From the NCBI RefSeq assembly GCF_001482305.1, contig NZ_LOHP01000054.1:1-38982 (forward strand): 38,982 nt of DNA, written 5' to 3'. Origin of the DNA: Leucobacter sp. G161. GTDB taxonomy: Bacteria > Actinomycetota > Actinomycetes > Actinomycetales > Microbacteriaceae. The position numbers and the translations under genes were made by a program. The notes under the pieces were generated by a model. The model saw nothing but the letters and a program-made list of their open reading frames with translations, had not been told where the DNA came from and searched no databases. Positions 1-6,939 of this stretch are shown here, in pieces. How positions within the stretch are numbered: the first letter of the stretch is position 1; each line of letters opens with the position of its first letter.

Positions 1-1
1 C

Positions 2-526
2 GAAGGTGTGAGCTTTGCGCCGTTCCAGGTGCTCGCGACCGAGGGGCGCGCGCGGTACGCGGATCCGCACCCGTGGCACCCCGAGGCCATCGAGCGGCTC
101 GCGGCAGCGGCCCCCGAACTGGTGCGCCGCACCAGGCACCTCACCGTGTCTCCCCCCGACGAGGCGCGCGTCGCTGCGGGGATCGCCTGGTGGGAGGAGC
201 TCACGGGGGCCGGCGGCGAGGGGATGGTCGTGAAGCCCGAGGCCTCCGTGGTGCGCGGGCCGAAGGGGCTCGTGCCGCCGGGACTGAAGGTGCGCGGGCG
301 CGAGTATCTGCGCATCATCTACGGCCCCGAGTACCTTGACCCGAAGAACCTCTCCCGGCTGCGGGAGCGTGACCTCGGGCGGAAGCGGTCGCTCGCGCTT
401 AGGGAGTTCGCGCTCGGTGCCGAAGCGCTCGACCGCTTCGTGGTGGGCGAACCGCTGTGGCGCGTGCACGAGGCGGTCGCGGCCGTGCTCGCGCTCGAAT
501 CGGACCCGGTGGATCCCAGGCTGTAG
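2..526 (+). CDS. Polynucleotide kinase-phosphatase (Pnkp), C-terminal ligase part, partial
   Basis: The reading frame is open at the left edge, so this is the 3' end of a longer gene; its last codon before the TAG is at 521-523. The visible 174 residues match the C-terminal adenylyltransferase (ligase) domain of bacterial Pnkp. They contain EGMVVKP, a nucleotidyltransferase motif IV, and KVRGREYLRIIYGPEY, a motif V region whose lysine contacts the nucleotide. The family protein has about 850 residues with kinase, phosphatase and ligase modules and repairs ribotoxin-cleaved RNA together with the 3'-terminal methyltransferase Hen1. A hen1 gene would be expected just outside the window. The kinase and phosphatase modules cannot be seen here. 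Family identity is quite secure; the role in RNA repair is taken from the family. Confidence 0.85.
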   Translation, partial: EGVSFAPFQVLATEGRARYADPHPWHPEAIERLAAAAPELVRRTRHLTVSPPDEARVAAGIAWWEELTGAGGEGMVVKPEASVVRGPKGLVPPGLKVRGREYLRIIYGPEYLDPKNLSRLRERDLGRKRSLALREFALGAEALDRFVVGEPLWRVHEAVAAVLALESDPVDPRL

Positions 527-535
527 CTCGGGGAC

Positions 536-566
536 TTGACGGGGCATGAGCGCCGTGGGCTAGGCT
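536..566 (+). promoter_or_regulatory. Probable promoter of the thiamin operon
   Basis: TTGACG at 536-541 and TAGGCT at 561-566 form a plausible -35/-10 pair, with a rather long 19-nt spacer. The predicted transcription start, about 573-575, lies just before the TPP aptamer, as expected for a riboswitch leader. The promoter begins only 10 nt after the Pnkp stop codon. Confidence 0.45.
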
Positions 567-576
567 GGCCAGCAAC

Positions 577-652
577 GACACGGGGTGCCGCAACCAGCGG
601 CTGAGATCAGACCCGTCGAACCTGCTCTCGGTAATACGAGCGAAGGGATGTC
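577..652 (+). promoter_or_regulatory. TPP (thiamin pyrophosphate) riboswitch, THI element
   Basis: The aptamer shows the conserved blocks of the THI box in order: CGGGGTGCC (581-589), CTGAGA (601-606), ACCC then GAACCTG (611-624), GGTAATAC (630-637) and GCGAAGGGA (640-648). GACA at 577-580 pairs with TGTC at 649-652 to close helix P1. The thiM ATG lies at 656, only 3 nt beyond P1, leaving no room for a terminator hairpin. The only Shine-Dalgarno candidate, AAGGGA (643-648), is part of the aptamer core, and CCCT (652-655) could also pair with AGGG (644-647). Control is therefore probably translational: TPP binding would bury the ribosome site and lower thiM-thiE-thiD expression. Confidence 0.95.
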
Positions 653-655
653 CCT

Positions 656-1507
656 ATGCACGCACCATTTTCCATGCCCGCAGAAGCGCTGGGGGAGGTG
701 ACGGCAACACTGCTCGCCCGGCTCCGGCAGCGCGCGCCGCTCGTGCACAGCATCACCAACGGCGTGGTGCAGGGCTTCACCGCGAACACCCTGCTCGCGC
801 TCGGAGCGGCCCCCGCGATGGTCGACATCACGGGCGAGGCCGGGCTCTTCGCCCAGGCAGCAGACGGGCTGCTCATCAACCTCGGGACGCCGGCCCCGGA
901 GCAGCGCGATGCGATGCGCGAGGCCGTCGCGGGAGCGAACGCGGCCGGCACCCCGTGGGTGCTTGATCCCGTCGCAATCGGCTCGCTCCCGATCCGCACG
1001 GCGCTCGCGCACGAGCTCGTTGCGCTGCGCCCGACCGCGGTGCGCGGCAACGCCTCGGAGATTCTCGCCCTCGCGGGGCTCGGCGCGGGCGGCCGCGGAA
1101 CCGACGCCGCCGACGCGAATACCGCGGCACTCCCGGCCGCGGCGCAGCTCGCGGAGGATCACGGCTCGGTCGTCGCCATCTCCGGCCCCGAAGACCTCAT
1201 CCACACCACTGGCCGAACAATCCGCGTGCTCGGCGGCGACCCGCTGCTCACCCGCGTCACGGGCGGCGGCTGCGCGCTCGGGGCTGTCGTCGCGGCGTTC
1301 CTTGCGGTGCGCGAAGACACCGACGCGGTCGCGGCGGTCGCGGCTGCCCACGCCGTCTACGGTCTTGCGGCCTCGGCCGCCGCAGCGGTTTCGGCCGGGC
1401 CGGGAAGCTTCGCCGTGCGGCTGCTCGACGAGCTGTCGCTGCTCACTCCCGAGCGGGCGCGTGCTGAGGCACGGTTCGCTGAGTTCACGCAGGAGGCCCG
1501 CGCATGA
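656..1507 (+). CDS. thiM: Hydroxyethylthiazole kinase
   Basis: This 283-residue protein phosphorylates 4-methyl-5-(2-hydroxyethyl)thiazole with ATP, salvaging the thiazole half of thiamin in the cytoplasm. The family signature is clear: [17 protein letters not shown] (residues 29-44), DPVAIGS (104-110), [10 protein letters not shown] (130-139) and the [14 protein letters not shown] loop, whose Cys206 sits where the family has its active-site cysteine. The ATG at 656 is placed by the riboswitch and the AGGGA ribosome site; the ATG at 674 has no ribosome site. The stop overlaps the thiE start (ATGA at 1504-1507), so the two are translationally coupled. The protein is slightly longer than the usual ~265 residues. 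The assignment is secure. Confidence 0.95.
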   Translation: MHAPFSMPAEALGEVTATLLARLRQRAPLVHSITNGVVQGFTANTLLALGAAPAMVDITGEAGLFAQAADGLLINLGTPAPEQRDAMREAVAGANAAGTPWVLDPVAIGSLPIRTALAHELVALRPTAVRGNASEILALAGLGAGGRGTDAADANTAALPAAAQLAEDHGSVVAISGPEDLIHTTGRTIRVLGGDPLLTRVTGGGCALGAVVAAFLAVREDTDAVAAVAAAHAVYGLAASAAAAVSAGPGSFAVRLLDELSLLTPERARAEARFAEFTQEARA

Positions 1508-2148
1508 AGCTCGACCTGTATCTCGTCACCGACGCCACCCTCTCGGGCGAGCGTGGGGTCGTGGAGACCGTGCGCCAGGCCGTGAACGGCGGCGTCACCA
1601 TAGTGCAGCTGCGCGAGAAGCACGGCTCGGCTGCCGATCAGTTGCGCCAGCTCGAAGAGCTCGCCGAGGCGATCGACGGCCGCGCGGATCTCGTCATCAA
1701 CGACCGCCTCGACGTTGCGGTCGCAGCACGCGCTCGCGGGCTGCGAGTCGGCGTGCACCTCGGGCAGGGTGATGACGCGGTGACGCGCGCCCGCGCGGAG
1801 CTCGGGCCAGACGCGATCGTCGGCTTGACCGCGAACACCCGCGCGCACCGCGAGGCCGTCGTGCTCATGGACCCCGGCACCATCGACTACCTCGGTGTCG
1901 GCGTGATCCGCCCGACGACGACCAAACCTGACCATCCGCCGGCGCTCGGCGTGAGCGGATTCCGCGAGTTTGCCGCGCACACCGAGTTGCCGTGTGTTGC
2001 GATCGGCGGCGTCCAGTTCGCCGATGTCGTCCCGCTCCGCACGGCTGGCGCCGCCGGCATCGCGCTCGTCTCGGCGCTGTGCGCGGCACCCCACCCGGCG
2101 GAAGCCGCACGTATGTTTCTTTCTGAGTGGCAGGAGGCCGCCCGATGA
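1504..2148 (+). CDS. thiE: Thiamin-phosphate synthase
   Basis: This 214-residue TIM-barrel enzyme joins HMP pyrophosphate to thiazole phosphate to give thiamin phosphate and pyrophosphate. It shows LYLVTD (residues 5-10), the QLREK pyrophosphate-binding strand (about 36-40), [18 protein letters not shown], a loop [17 protein letters not shown] that corresponds to the family's GPVFPTxTK loop, and CVAIGGV near the end. The loop reads VIRPTTTK, a variant of the more common PVFPTxTK. The gene overlaps thiM by ATGA upstream and thiD by ATGA downstream (2145-2148), so the enzyme that joins the two halves of the vitamin is coupled to the kinases that make them. Confidence 0.95.
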   Translation: MKLDLYLVTDATLSGERGVVETVRQAVNGGVTIVQLREKHGSAADQLRQLEELAEAIDGRADLVINDRLDVAVAARARGLRVGVHLGQGDDAVTRARAELGPDAIVGLTANTRAHREAVVLMDPGTIDYLGVGVIRPTTTKPDHPPALGVSGFREFAAHTELPCVAIGGVQFADVVPLRTAGAAGIALVSALCAAPHPAEAARMFLSEWQEAAR

Positions 2149-3698
2149 CCGCAGTTGCAGTACCCCAGACCCGTCAGACCCCGAACATCCTCTCGATCGC
2201 GGGAACCGACCCGACGGGCGGCGCCGGCATCCAGGCAGACCTGAAGTCGTTCGCAGCGGGCGGCGGCTTCGGCATGGCGGTCGTCACCGCGCTCGTCGCG
2301 CAGAACACTCGCGGGGTGCGCGAGGTGCACGTGCCAGATACTGCGTTCCTCCGCGCCCAGCTCGACGCCGTCTCCGACGACGTGCGCATCGACGCGGTGA
2401 AGATCGGGATGCTCGCGAGCGTCGACGTCATCACGACGGTCGCCGCCTGGCTCAGCGAGGTGCGTGACCGCGACGCGACGCAGGGCGCCGTAGCGCATCC
2501 CGCGTTCCCCGTCGTGCTCGACCCGGTGATGATCGCGGCGAGTGGGGATCCGCTGCTCGAACCCGACACCATCGAAGCGCTGCGCGCGCTCGTGCCGCTC
2601 GCTGATCTTGTCACGCCGAACCTGTTCGAGCTCGCTGAGCTGGCAGGGGAGCCGCTCGCGGCTGACTGGTCTGCGGCGCTCGCCCAGGGGGCGCGCATCG
2701 CGGAAACCTACCGCGTCCGCGTGCTCGTGAAGGGCGGCCACCTCGCAGGCGACAGCGCACCCGACGCGCTCGTGGATCCGGCGGGGACGGTCACGGAGTT
2801 CCCGGGGGAGCGGATCCACACCCCGCACACGCACGGCACCGGCTGTTCGCTCTCGTCGGGTGTCGCGGCGCGGATCTCGCGTGAGCCTGGTGAATGGGCG
2901 GCCGCAATTCGGGAGACGAAGGCCTGGCTGCGCGAAAGTCTCCAGGCGGCAGCGCAGCTGAGTGTCGGTGAGGGATCCGGCCCGCTGCACCACCTCGTCG
3001 GGCTCTGGGAGCGGGGCGGGCTCTCCACCCAGCCCACCGCTGCCGCGATCCGCACCGAGTGGTGGGACCGTATCGCGCAGGTCCGCGAGGAGACCGAGGC
3101 GCTCGGGTTCATTCGGGGGCTGGCGGACGGCACGCTCGAGCGCGAGCACTTCCTCGAATACATCGCGCAGGATTCCGTGTACCTCCACGCCTACGCACGG
3201 GTGCTGGCGCGGGTGTCTGAGATCGCGCCAACACCCGAGGAACAGGCGTTCTGGGCGCGCGCCTCGCACGGCGCGATCATGGGCGAGCTCGAATTGCACC
3301 GCGCCAGGCTCGGCGACGACACCCCGATCCACGTCGCGACCCAGGCACCGTCGGCCGCGACCAGCGGCTACGTCAACCATCTGTTGGCCGCGAGTACCAA
3401 GGACTACGCGGAGGCCGCCGCGGCCGTACTTCCCTGCTTCTGGATCTACGCGGATCTTGGCCAGCGCCTCTTCGCTGGGGAGATCCATGAGCGGGCGCAG
3501 TCGCCTGACCACCCGTACGCGGAGTGGATCGCGACCTACGACGACGCGGGTTTCGCCGCCGACAACGAGACCGCGATCGGGTATGTCACGGCCACCGCCA
3601 GCGCTGCAACACCCGCGACCCGCGAACGGATGTGGCGCGCGTTCGAGGCCGGATCGATCTGGGAACGCGAGTTCTTCGGGCAGACTCCCGCGCGGTAG
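2145..3698 (+). CDS. thiD: Bifunctional HMP/HMP-phosphate kinase fused to TenA-like aminopyrimidine aminohydrolase
   Basis: This 517-residue protein combines two salvage enzymes. Residues about 12-275 are ThiD, which phosphorylates HMP and HMP-P: NILSIAGTDPTGGAGIQADL at the start, DPVMIAASGDPLL in the middle, and HTHGTGCSLSSG with Cys234 near the catalytic loop. Residues about 300-517 are TenA, which recovers HMP from degraded thiamin. TenA landmarks are YIAQDSVYLHAYAR with Asp343, AAVLPCFWIYADLG with the candidate catalytic Cys431, YAEWIATY, and WEREFF near the C-terminus. The ATG at 2145 is preferred because AGGAGG lies 8 nt upstream and the ATGA overlap couples it to thiE; a GTG at 2127 is in frame but lacks support. 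Retention of the TenA cysteine suggests true hydrolase activity. Confidence 0.93.
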   Translation: MTAVAVPQTRQTPNILSIAGTDPTGGAGIQADLKSFAAGGGFGMAVVTALVAQNTRGVREVHVPDTAFLRAQLDAVSDDVRIDAVKIGMLASVDVITTVAAWLSEVRDRDATQGAVAHPAFPVVLDPVMIAASGDPLLEPDTIEALRALVPLADLVTPNLFELAELAGEPLAADWSAALAQGARIAETYRVRVLVKGGHLAGDSAPDALVDPAGTVTEFPGERIHTPHTHGTGCSLSSGVAARISREPGEWAAAIRETKAWLRESLQAAAQLSVGEGSGPLHHLVGLWERGGLSTQPTAAAIRTEWWDRIAQVREETEALGFIRGLADGTLEREHFLEYIAQDSVYLHAYARVLARVSEIAPTPEEQAFWARASHGAIMGELELHRARLGDDTPIHVATQAPSAATSGYVNHLLAASTKDYAEAAAAVLPCFWIYADLGQRLFAGEIHERAQSPDHPYAEWIATYDDAGFAADNETAIGYVTATASAATPATRERMWRAFEAGSIWEREFFGQTPAR

Positions 3699-3700
3699 GT

Positions 3701-3756
3701 GGCCCGGGGCTGTGTGGCCGGGGCCCTTGTGGCCGGGGCTGTGTGGCCGGGGACCC
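3701..3756 (+). repeat. Short GC-rich tandem repeat after the thiamin operon
   Basis: The unit TGTGGCCGGGG occurs three times, at 3713-3723, 3728-3738 and 3742-3752, and the longer block GGGGCTGTGTGGCCGGGG occurs twice. No gene is visible here. The repeat starts 3 nt after the thiD stop. Confidence 0.75.
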
Positions 3757-3785
3757 GGCAGCGCGAGCCGCCTCACGTTATATCT

Positions 3786-3844
3786 GGGATCGACGTTCCC
3801 TATGCAACCCGCCCCAGGGATGTGGCATAGGGAACGTCAATCCC
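3786..3844. repeat. Long intergenic palindrome (20-bp arms, 19-nt loop)
   Basis: The left arm at 3786-3805 and the right arm at 3825-3844 pair at 19 of 20 positions; only 3791/3839 mismatches. The core GACGTTCCCTATGC is matched perfectly by GCATAGGGAACGTC. There is no T-run after it on either strand, so it is not a standard intrinsic terminator. It could still stop transcription of the thiamin operon, or be one copy of a dispersed palindromic element. It lies 87 nt after the thiD stop. Confidence 0.8.
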
Positions 3845-3862
3845 CTAGGTAACGCACGGCAG

Positions 3863-3930
3863 CTGGGGGCTGGGGGCTGGGATTGGGGTTGGGGCTGGTG
3901 CTGGGACTGGGGCTGGGATTGGCACTGGGC
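3863..3930 (+). repeat. G-rich YTGGGR tandem repeat with G-quadruplex potential
   Basis: Two heptamers (CTGGGGG) are followed by nine hexamers of the form YTGGGR, with a few substitutions (CTGGTG, TTGGCA). The first five G-runs (3865-3869, 3872-3876, 3879-3881, 3885-3888, 3891-3894) are separated by only 2-4 nt, a strong sequence match for a G-quadruplex on the plus strand. The tract ends 57 nt before the peroxidase start and may lie in its leader. A frame through it reads as Gly/Leu repeats that join the peroxidase frame, but the ribosome site favours the start at 3988. Confidence 0.8.
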
Positions 3931-3987
3931 GAGTTCCCGGCCATAGTGCCAGCACGGGGGAGTACCTTGGGAGCAACAGGAGGCATC

Positions 3988-4485
3988 ATGCGAGACATCA
4001 ACGTGCAGTTGGCAACGGGCGAGACCGTGAAGTTCGGCGACCTGGCCCCCGGGCCGGTGCTTGTCGTGAACGTGGCCTCGAAGTGCGGGTTCACCCCCCA
4101 GTACGCGGGCCTCGAAGAGTTGCACCGGGAGTTCGGCCCGAAGGGTCTCGCCGTGATCGGGATGCCCTGCAACCAGTTCCTCAGGCAGGAGCCGGGGAGC
4201 AACGACGAGATCGCCGAGTTTTGTTCGGTGAACTACGGCGTCACATTCCCGCTGCTCGCGAAGGGCAAGGTCAACGGTCGCGGCACCGAGCCGCTGTTCA
4301 AGGAGCTGCGGCGCGGCAAAGATGGACTGGGTGCCGCCGGACTCGTGCGCTGGAACTTTGAGAAGTTCGTCGTCGAGGCCGACCCCGCAGACGGGAGCGC
4401 CCCGCGCATCCGCCGCTTCCGCTCCTCAACCGAGCCCGACGACCCGATGATTCGCGAGGCGATCGAGCAGGCGCTCGCGGGCTAA
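3988..4485 (+). CDS. Glutathione peroxidase family protein (thioredoxin-dependent type)
   Basis: This 165-residue thiol peroxidase reduces hydrogen peroxide and organic hydroperoxides in the cytoplasm. The peroxidatic cysteine is in NVASKCGFTPQY (Cys33), the catalytic glutamine in GMPCNQF, and the Trp-Asn pair in VRWNFEKF. A further cysteine in EIAEFCSVNYGV fits the resolving cysteine of GPx enzymes that use thioredoxin rather than glutathione. The ATG at 3988 is chosen because AGGAGG ends 4 nt before it. An in-frame GTG or ATG farther upstream would add a Gly/Leu stretch read from the YTGGGR repeat and has no ribosome site. The length is normal for the family. The gene appears to be monocistronic, closed by the hairpin at 4497-4543. 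Confidence 0.93.
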   Translation: MRDINVQLATGETVKFGDLAPGPVLVVNVASKCGFTPQYAGLEELHREFGPKGLAVIGMPCNQFLRQEPGSNDEIAEFCSVNYGVTFPLLAKGKVNGRGTEPLFKELRRGKDGLGAAGLVRWNFEKFVVEADPADGSAPRIRRFRSSTEPDDPMIREAIEQALAG

Positions 4486-4496
4486 GGCCAAGCATC

Positions 4497-4549
4497 CGAG
4501 AGGGGCGGCATGGCGTTCAGAGAACGCCATGCCGCCCCTCTCGCTTTCC
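4497..4549 (+). terminator. Strong hairpin terminator behind the peroxidase gene
   Basis: A perfect 22-bp stem (4497-4518 with 4522-4543) closes on the 3-nt loop AGA. It starts 12 nt after the peroxidase stop and is followed by CTTTCC, a weak U-tract. The stem is unusually long and mostly G+C. It would work poorly on the other strand, where no U-tract follows. Confidence 0.75.
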
Positions 4550-4608
4550 ATGCGCTTGGTCGGTTGCGCCGCCTCGTCGGGCGGAGGTGCCGAGATTGGG
4601 CGTTGCGC

Positions 4609-4745
4609 AGAGCGTGCCCTGCAGCTACGCTCTACCCCACAAGGCTGCGCTACTTAATAATCAGATGAAGCGCAGGTTCGAGGGCTCGGTGCCCGCACCG
4701 CCCGATAGTCGCCGCCGCCGCCTCGGTGGGAGGCAGTGCGCACTG
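4609..4745 (+). promoter_or_regulatory. Leader/operator region of the 2-hydroxycarboxylate transporter
   Basis: The gap 4550-4774 holds no convincing gene. It contains AGAGCGT (4609-4615) paired with ACGCTCT (4627-4633) across an 11-nt spacer, and an A+T-rich patch CTTAATAATC (4653-4662) that may hold a -10 box. It also holds a perfect 12-bp palindrome CAGTGCGCACTG at 4734-4745, 29 nt before the start codon. The two inverted repeats are candidate operators for substrate-responsive control; no regulator gene is adjacent. Confidence 0.4.
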
Positions 4746-4774
4746 GGGCGGGAACGCTAGACGAAGAGGGGGCA

Positions 4775-6190
4775 ATGATGTCGAAACCTCCACACGCGGC
4801 TGATGCTGATCGCGACTCATTGCCGACCGGTGAAGTCGAGCATTCCTCGTCACTCGCTCAGGCTCCGGCGGCTCCGGATACCGCGCTCCCCGACGTGAAT
4901 CCGTTCACGTGGCGCAGCATTGCTGGCTTTTCGCCGCTCTACTTCGCGCTGTTTGCGATCGTGGTGGGCGTCGCCGGGTATACCGACAACCTGCCGGACT
5001 CAATGTTCGCGGGGTTCGCAATCACGATTGTGCTCGGCGGCGTGGTCATGTGGCTTGGCAACCTCGTGCCCGTGATCCGCGATTTCGGGTTGCCGACAAT
5101 CATGTGTATCTTCTTGCCAGCCATTTTTGTGGTGTTCGGGTGGCTCCCCGAGAGCCTCGTCGCGATCGTGCAGAACTTCCTGGGCGGTTACAGCTTCTTG
5201 GCCTTCTTCGTGATCACTGTGATCACCGGCTCAATCCTTGGTATGCCGAGGGCCCTGCTGCTCAAGGCCGGGCCGAGATTCGCCGCGCCCATTCTTGGGG
5301 GACTCGTTGGCGCGTTTGGGATCGTCGGGCTCGTGGGGGCCGCGATCGGCTTCGGGTTCCTCGAGACGCTGCTCTTCATCGTCGCGCCCATCATGGCTGG
5401 CGGGATCGGGATTGGGGCGATCCCGATGTCAGAGATCTACGCCGGCAAACTCGGTGGCGACCCCGCCGACTTCCTCGGACAGCTCATGTCTGCCGTGTTT
5501 CTCGCGAACCTGCTCTGCATCGTGTGCGCGGGTATCTACAGCGGGCTCGGGCGGCGCAAAAAACAGCTCTTCGTCGGCTTTGACGGGCATGGGCAGCTCA
5601 TGCAGGTCGCAGGAGCGCACAACGATCTGCAGATGCCGCCCAAGCGAACGGCTGCGACGTTCCTTGCGCTGGGGAAGGGTCTGACAATCGCGGCGGTGCT
5701 CTACACGTTTGGCCAGCTCGTCGGAGGTGTGGCCGATTTCCTGCACCCGTACGCCTGGACGATCATTGCGGCGGTGATCATCAAGCTGTTCCGTCTGTTT
5801 CCCAAGGATCTCGAGGAGGCCGCGACGGATTGGAGCGGCCTGATCACCTCATTCCTCACGCCCGCGCTGCTGGTGGGTGCGAGCCTGACCTATATCGATA
5901 TCAACGAGGTGCTCATTGCGCTGTCCAACCCCGTGTTCATTCCGCTTATTGCGCTGACGGTTGTCGTGGCGGCGCTCTCCGCTGGCGTTGTGGGGTGGCT
6001 CGTGAAGCTCAACTTCGTCGAATCATCGATTACCGCGGGTCTCGTCATGGCGGACACGGGTGGCAGCGGCGACGTCTCCGTCTTGAGCGCCGCCGGCCGG
6101 ATGCATCTCATGCCCTTCGCCGCGCTCACCACCCGGTTCGGCGGAGCGTTGGTGCTGTTCGTGACCTCAATCCTTGCGTCGTTTCTCTGA
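4775..6190 (+). CDS. 2-hydroxycarboxylate transporter family protein (citrate/malate:cation symporter type)
   Basis: This 471-residue membrane protein resembles CitS, CimH and MleP of the 2HCT family, which import citrate, malate or lactate with Na+ or H+. The two family re-entrant loops are recognisable: MAGGIGIGAIPMSEIYAGKL in the first half and MADTGGSGDVSVLSAAGRM near the end, with the GG pairs in place. About ten to eleven hydrophobic segments follow a 45-residue polar N-terminus. The start is ATG 4775 or ATG 4778, with GAGGGGG just upstream; a GTG at 4736 is less likely because it precedes that site. The gene stands alone between a terminator and a convergent gene. Family assignment is good; the exact substrate cannot be read from the sequence. 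Confidence 0.85.
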   Translation: MMSKPPHAADADRDSLPTGEVEHSSSLAQAPAAPDTALPDVNPFTWRSIAGFSPLYFALFAIVVGVAGYTDNLPDSMFAGFAITIVLGGVVMWLGNLVPVIRDFGLPTIMCIFLPAIFVVFGWLPESLVAIVQNFLGGYSFLAFFVITVITGSILGMPRALLLKAGPRFAAPILGGLVGAFGIVGLVGAAIGFGFLETLLFIVAPIMAGGIGIGAIPMSEIYAGKLGGDPADFLGQLMSAVFLANLLCIVCAGIYSGLGRRKKQLFVGFDGHGQLMQVAGAHNDLQMPPKRTAATFLALGKGLTIAAVLYTFGQLVGGVADFLHPYAWTIIAAVIIKLFRLFPKDLEEAATDWSGLITSFLTPALLVGASLTYIDINEVLIALSNPVFIPLIALTVVVAALSAGVVGWLVKLNFVESSITAGLVMADTGGSGDVSVLSAAGRMHLMPFAALTTRFGGALVLFVTSILASFL

Positions 6191-6243
6191 TCGCAGAGTG
6201 CCGTGAGCGCGTGCGCGTGCGCAGGGCTGAGCGCGGTGGCCCG

Positions 6244-6939
6244 TCAGATCCGGGCGATCTCCTGCCTGGGTCGCACCGCGAGATCGGTAATCTGTACGTC
6301 GGCCGGCGCATCGACCACGAAGCGCACCGCGCCCGCAACCGATTCGGGGCGGATGTATCGGTCGGCCTCATACGCGTCGGCGGGGATGTTGCCCCGCAGC
6401 ATCGCCGTGTCGGTCTGCCCGGGAGCGAGGGTGACGACGCGGATCCGGTGTGGTTCCTCATCGATGCGCAGCACGTCGGCGAGGCCGCGGAGCGCGTGCT
6501 TCGTGGCCGTGTACACCGCTGAGCCGGGGGCGGGCCGCGTACCGGCACCCGAGCCGATGAAGATCACGGTGCCCGAGGTGGCCCGCAGGAGCGGCAGCGT
6601 GAGCCGGGTGAGTTCGGCCGGTGCGGTGACGTTGAGTGCACAATAGTCTGCCCAGTCACCGGGTCGGGCGGCCTCAACGGACAGGGATCCGCCCCGTGCG
6701 GCAGCGTGCACGAGCACGTCGAGCCCCGTGAGCGATCCGACCTGCGCCGCGAGAGCGTTGCTATCGGTGATATCGAGCTCCCAAATGTCGGCGCCGGTCT
6801 CGGCCTTGAGTGCTTCGAGCTGCGCGGTGTTGCGGCCGACAGCGATGACCCGGTGCGTGGCGGCGAGGTCGCGCACGATGGCAGAACCCATCCCGCCGGT
6901 TGCGCCGGTGACGAGAGCGATGGGGCGGGAATCAGGCAC
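6244..6939 (-). CDS. Short-chain dehydrogenase/reductase (SDR)
   Basis: This 231-residue NAD(P)-dependent oxidoreductase has the classical SDR pattern: TGATGGMG cofactor loop (residues 11-18), DITD (56-59), an HAAARG stretch replacing NNAG (78-83), LN (102-103), the catalytic Ser130 in FIGSGAG, and YTATK with Tyr143 and Lys147. PGQTDT follows the active site as in classical members. The GTG start at 6939 is chosen because GAAGGAG lies 6 nt upstream. It sits inside the end of the preceding FAD-protein gene (8-nt overlap), so the two are translationally coupled and probably act in one pathway. The substrate is unknown. A much longer upstream extension is open in this frame but is not supported. 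Confidence 0.88.
   Translation of the reverse strand: MPDSRPIALVTGATGGMGSAIVRDLAATHRVIAVGRNTAQLEALKAETGADIWELDITDSNALAAQVGSLTGLDVLVHAAARGGSLSVEAARPGDWADYCALNVTAPAELTRLTLPLLRATSGTVIFIGSGAGTRPAPGSAVYTATKHALRGLADVLRIDEEPHRIRVVTLAPGQTDTAMLRGNIPADAYEADRYIRPESVAGAVRFVVDAPADVQITDLAVRPRQEIARI

Noticed and set aside
1887-3776. Long open frame (629 codons) on the minus strand across thiE/thiD
   Set aside because: It is antisense to well-conserved genes, Arg-rich and without motifs; such frames are common in high-GC DNA.
3883-3987. N-terminal Gly/Leu extension of the peroxidase read from the YTGGGR repeat
   Set aside because: It is in frame, but AGGAGG sits just before the ATG at 3988, the extension is pure repeat, and the family starts at that point.
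4550-4774. Possible tRNA or small RNA in the gap before the 2HCT gene
   Set aside because: No tRNA arms or conserved T-loop were found; only inverted repeats are present.
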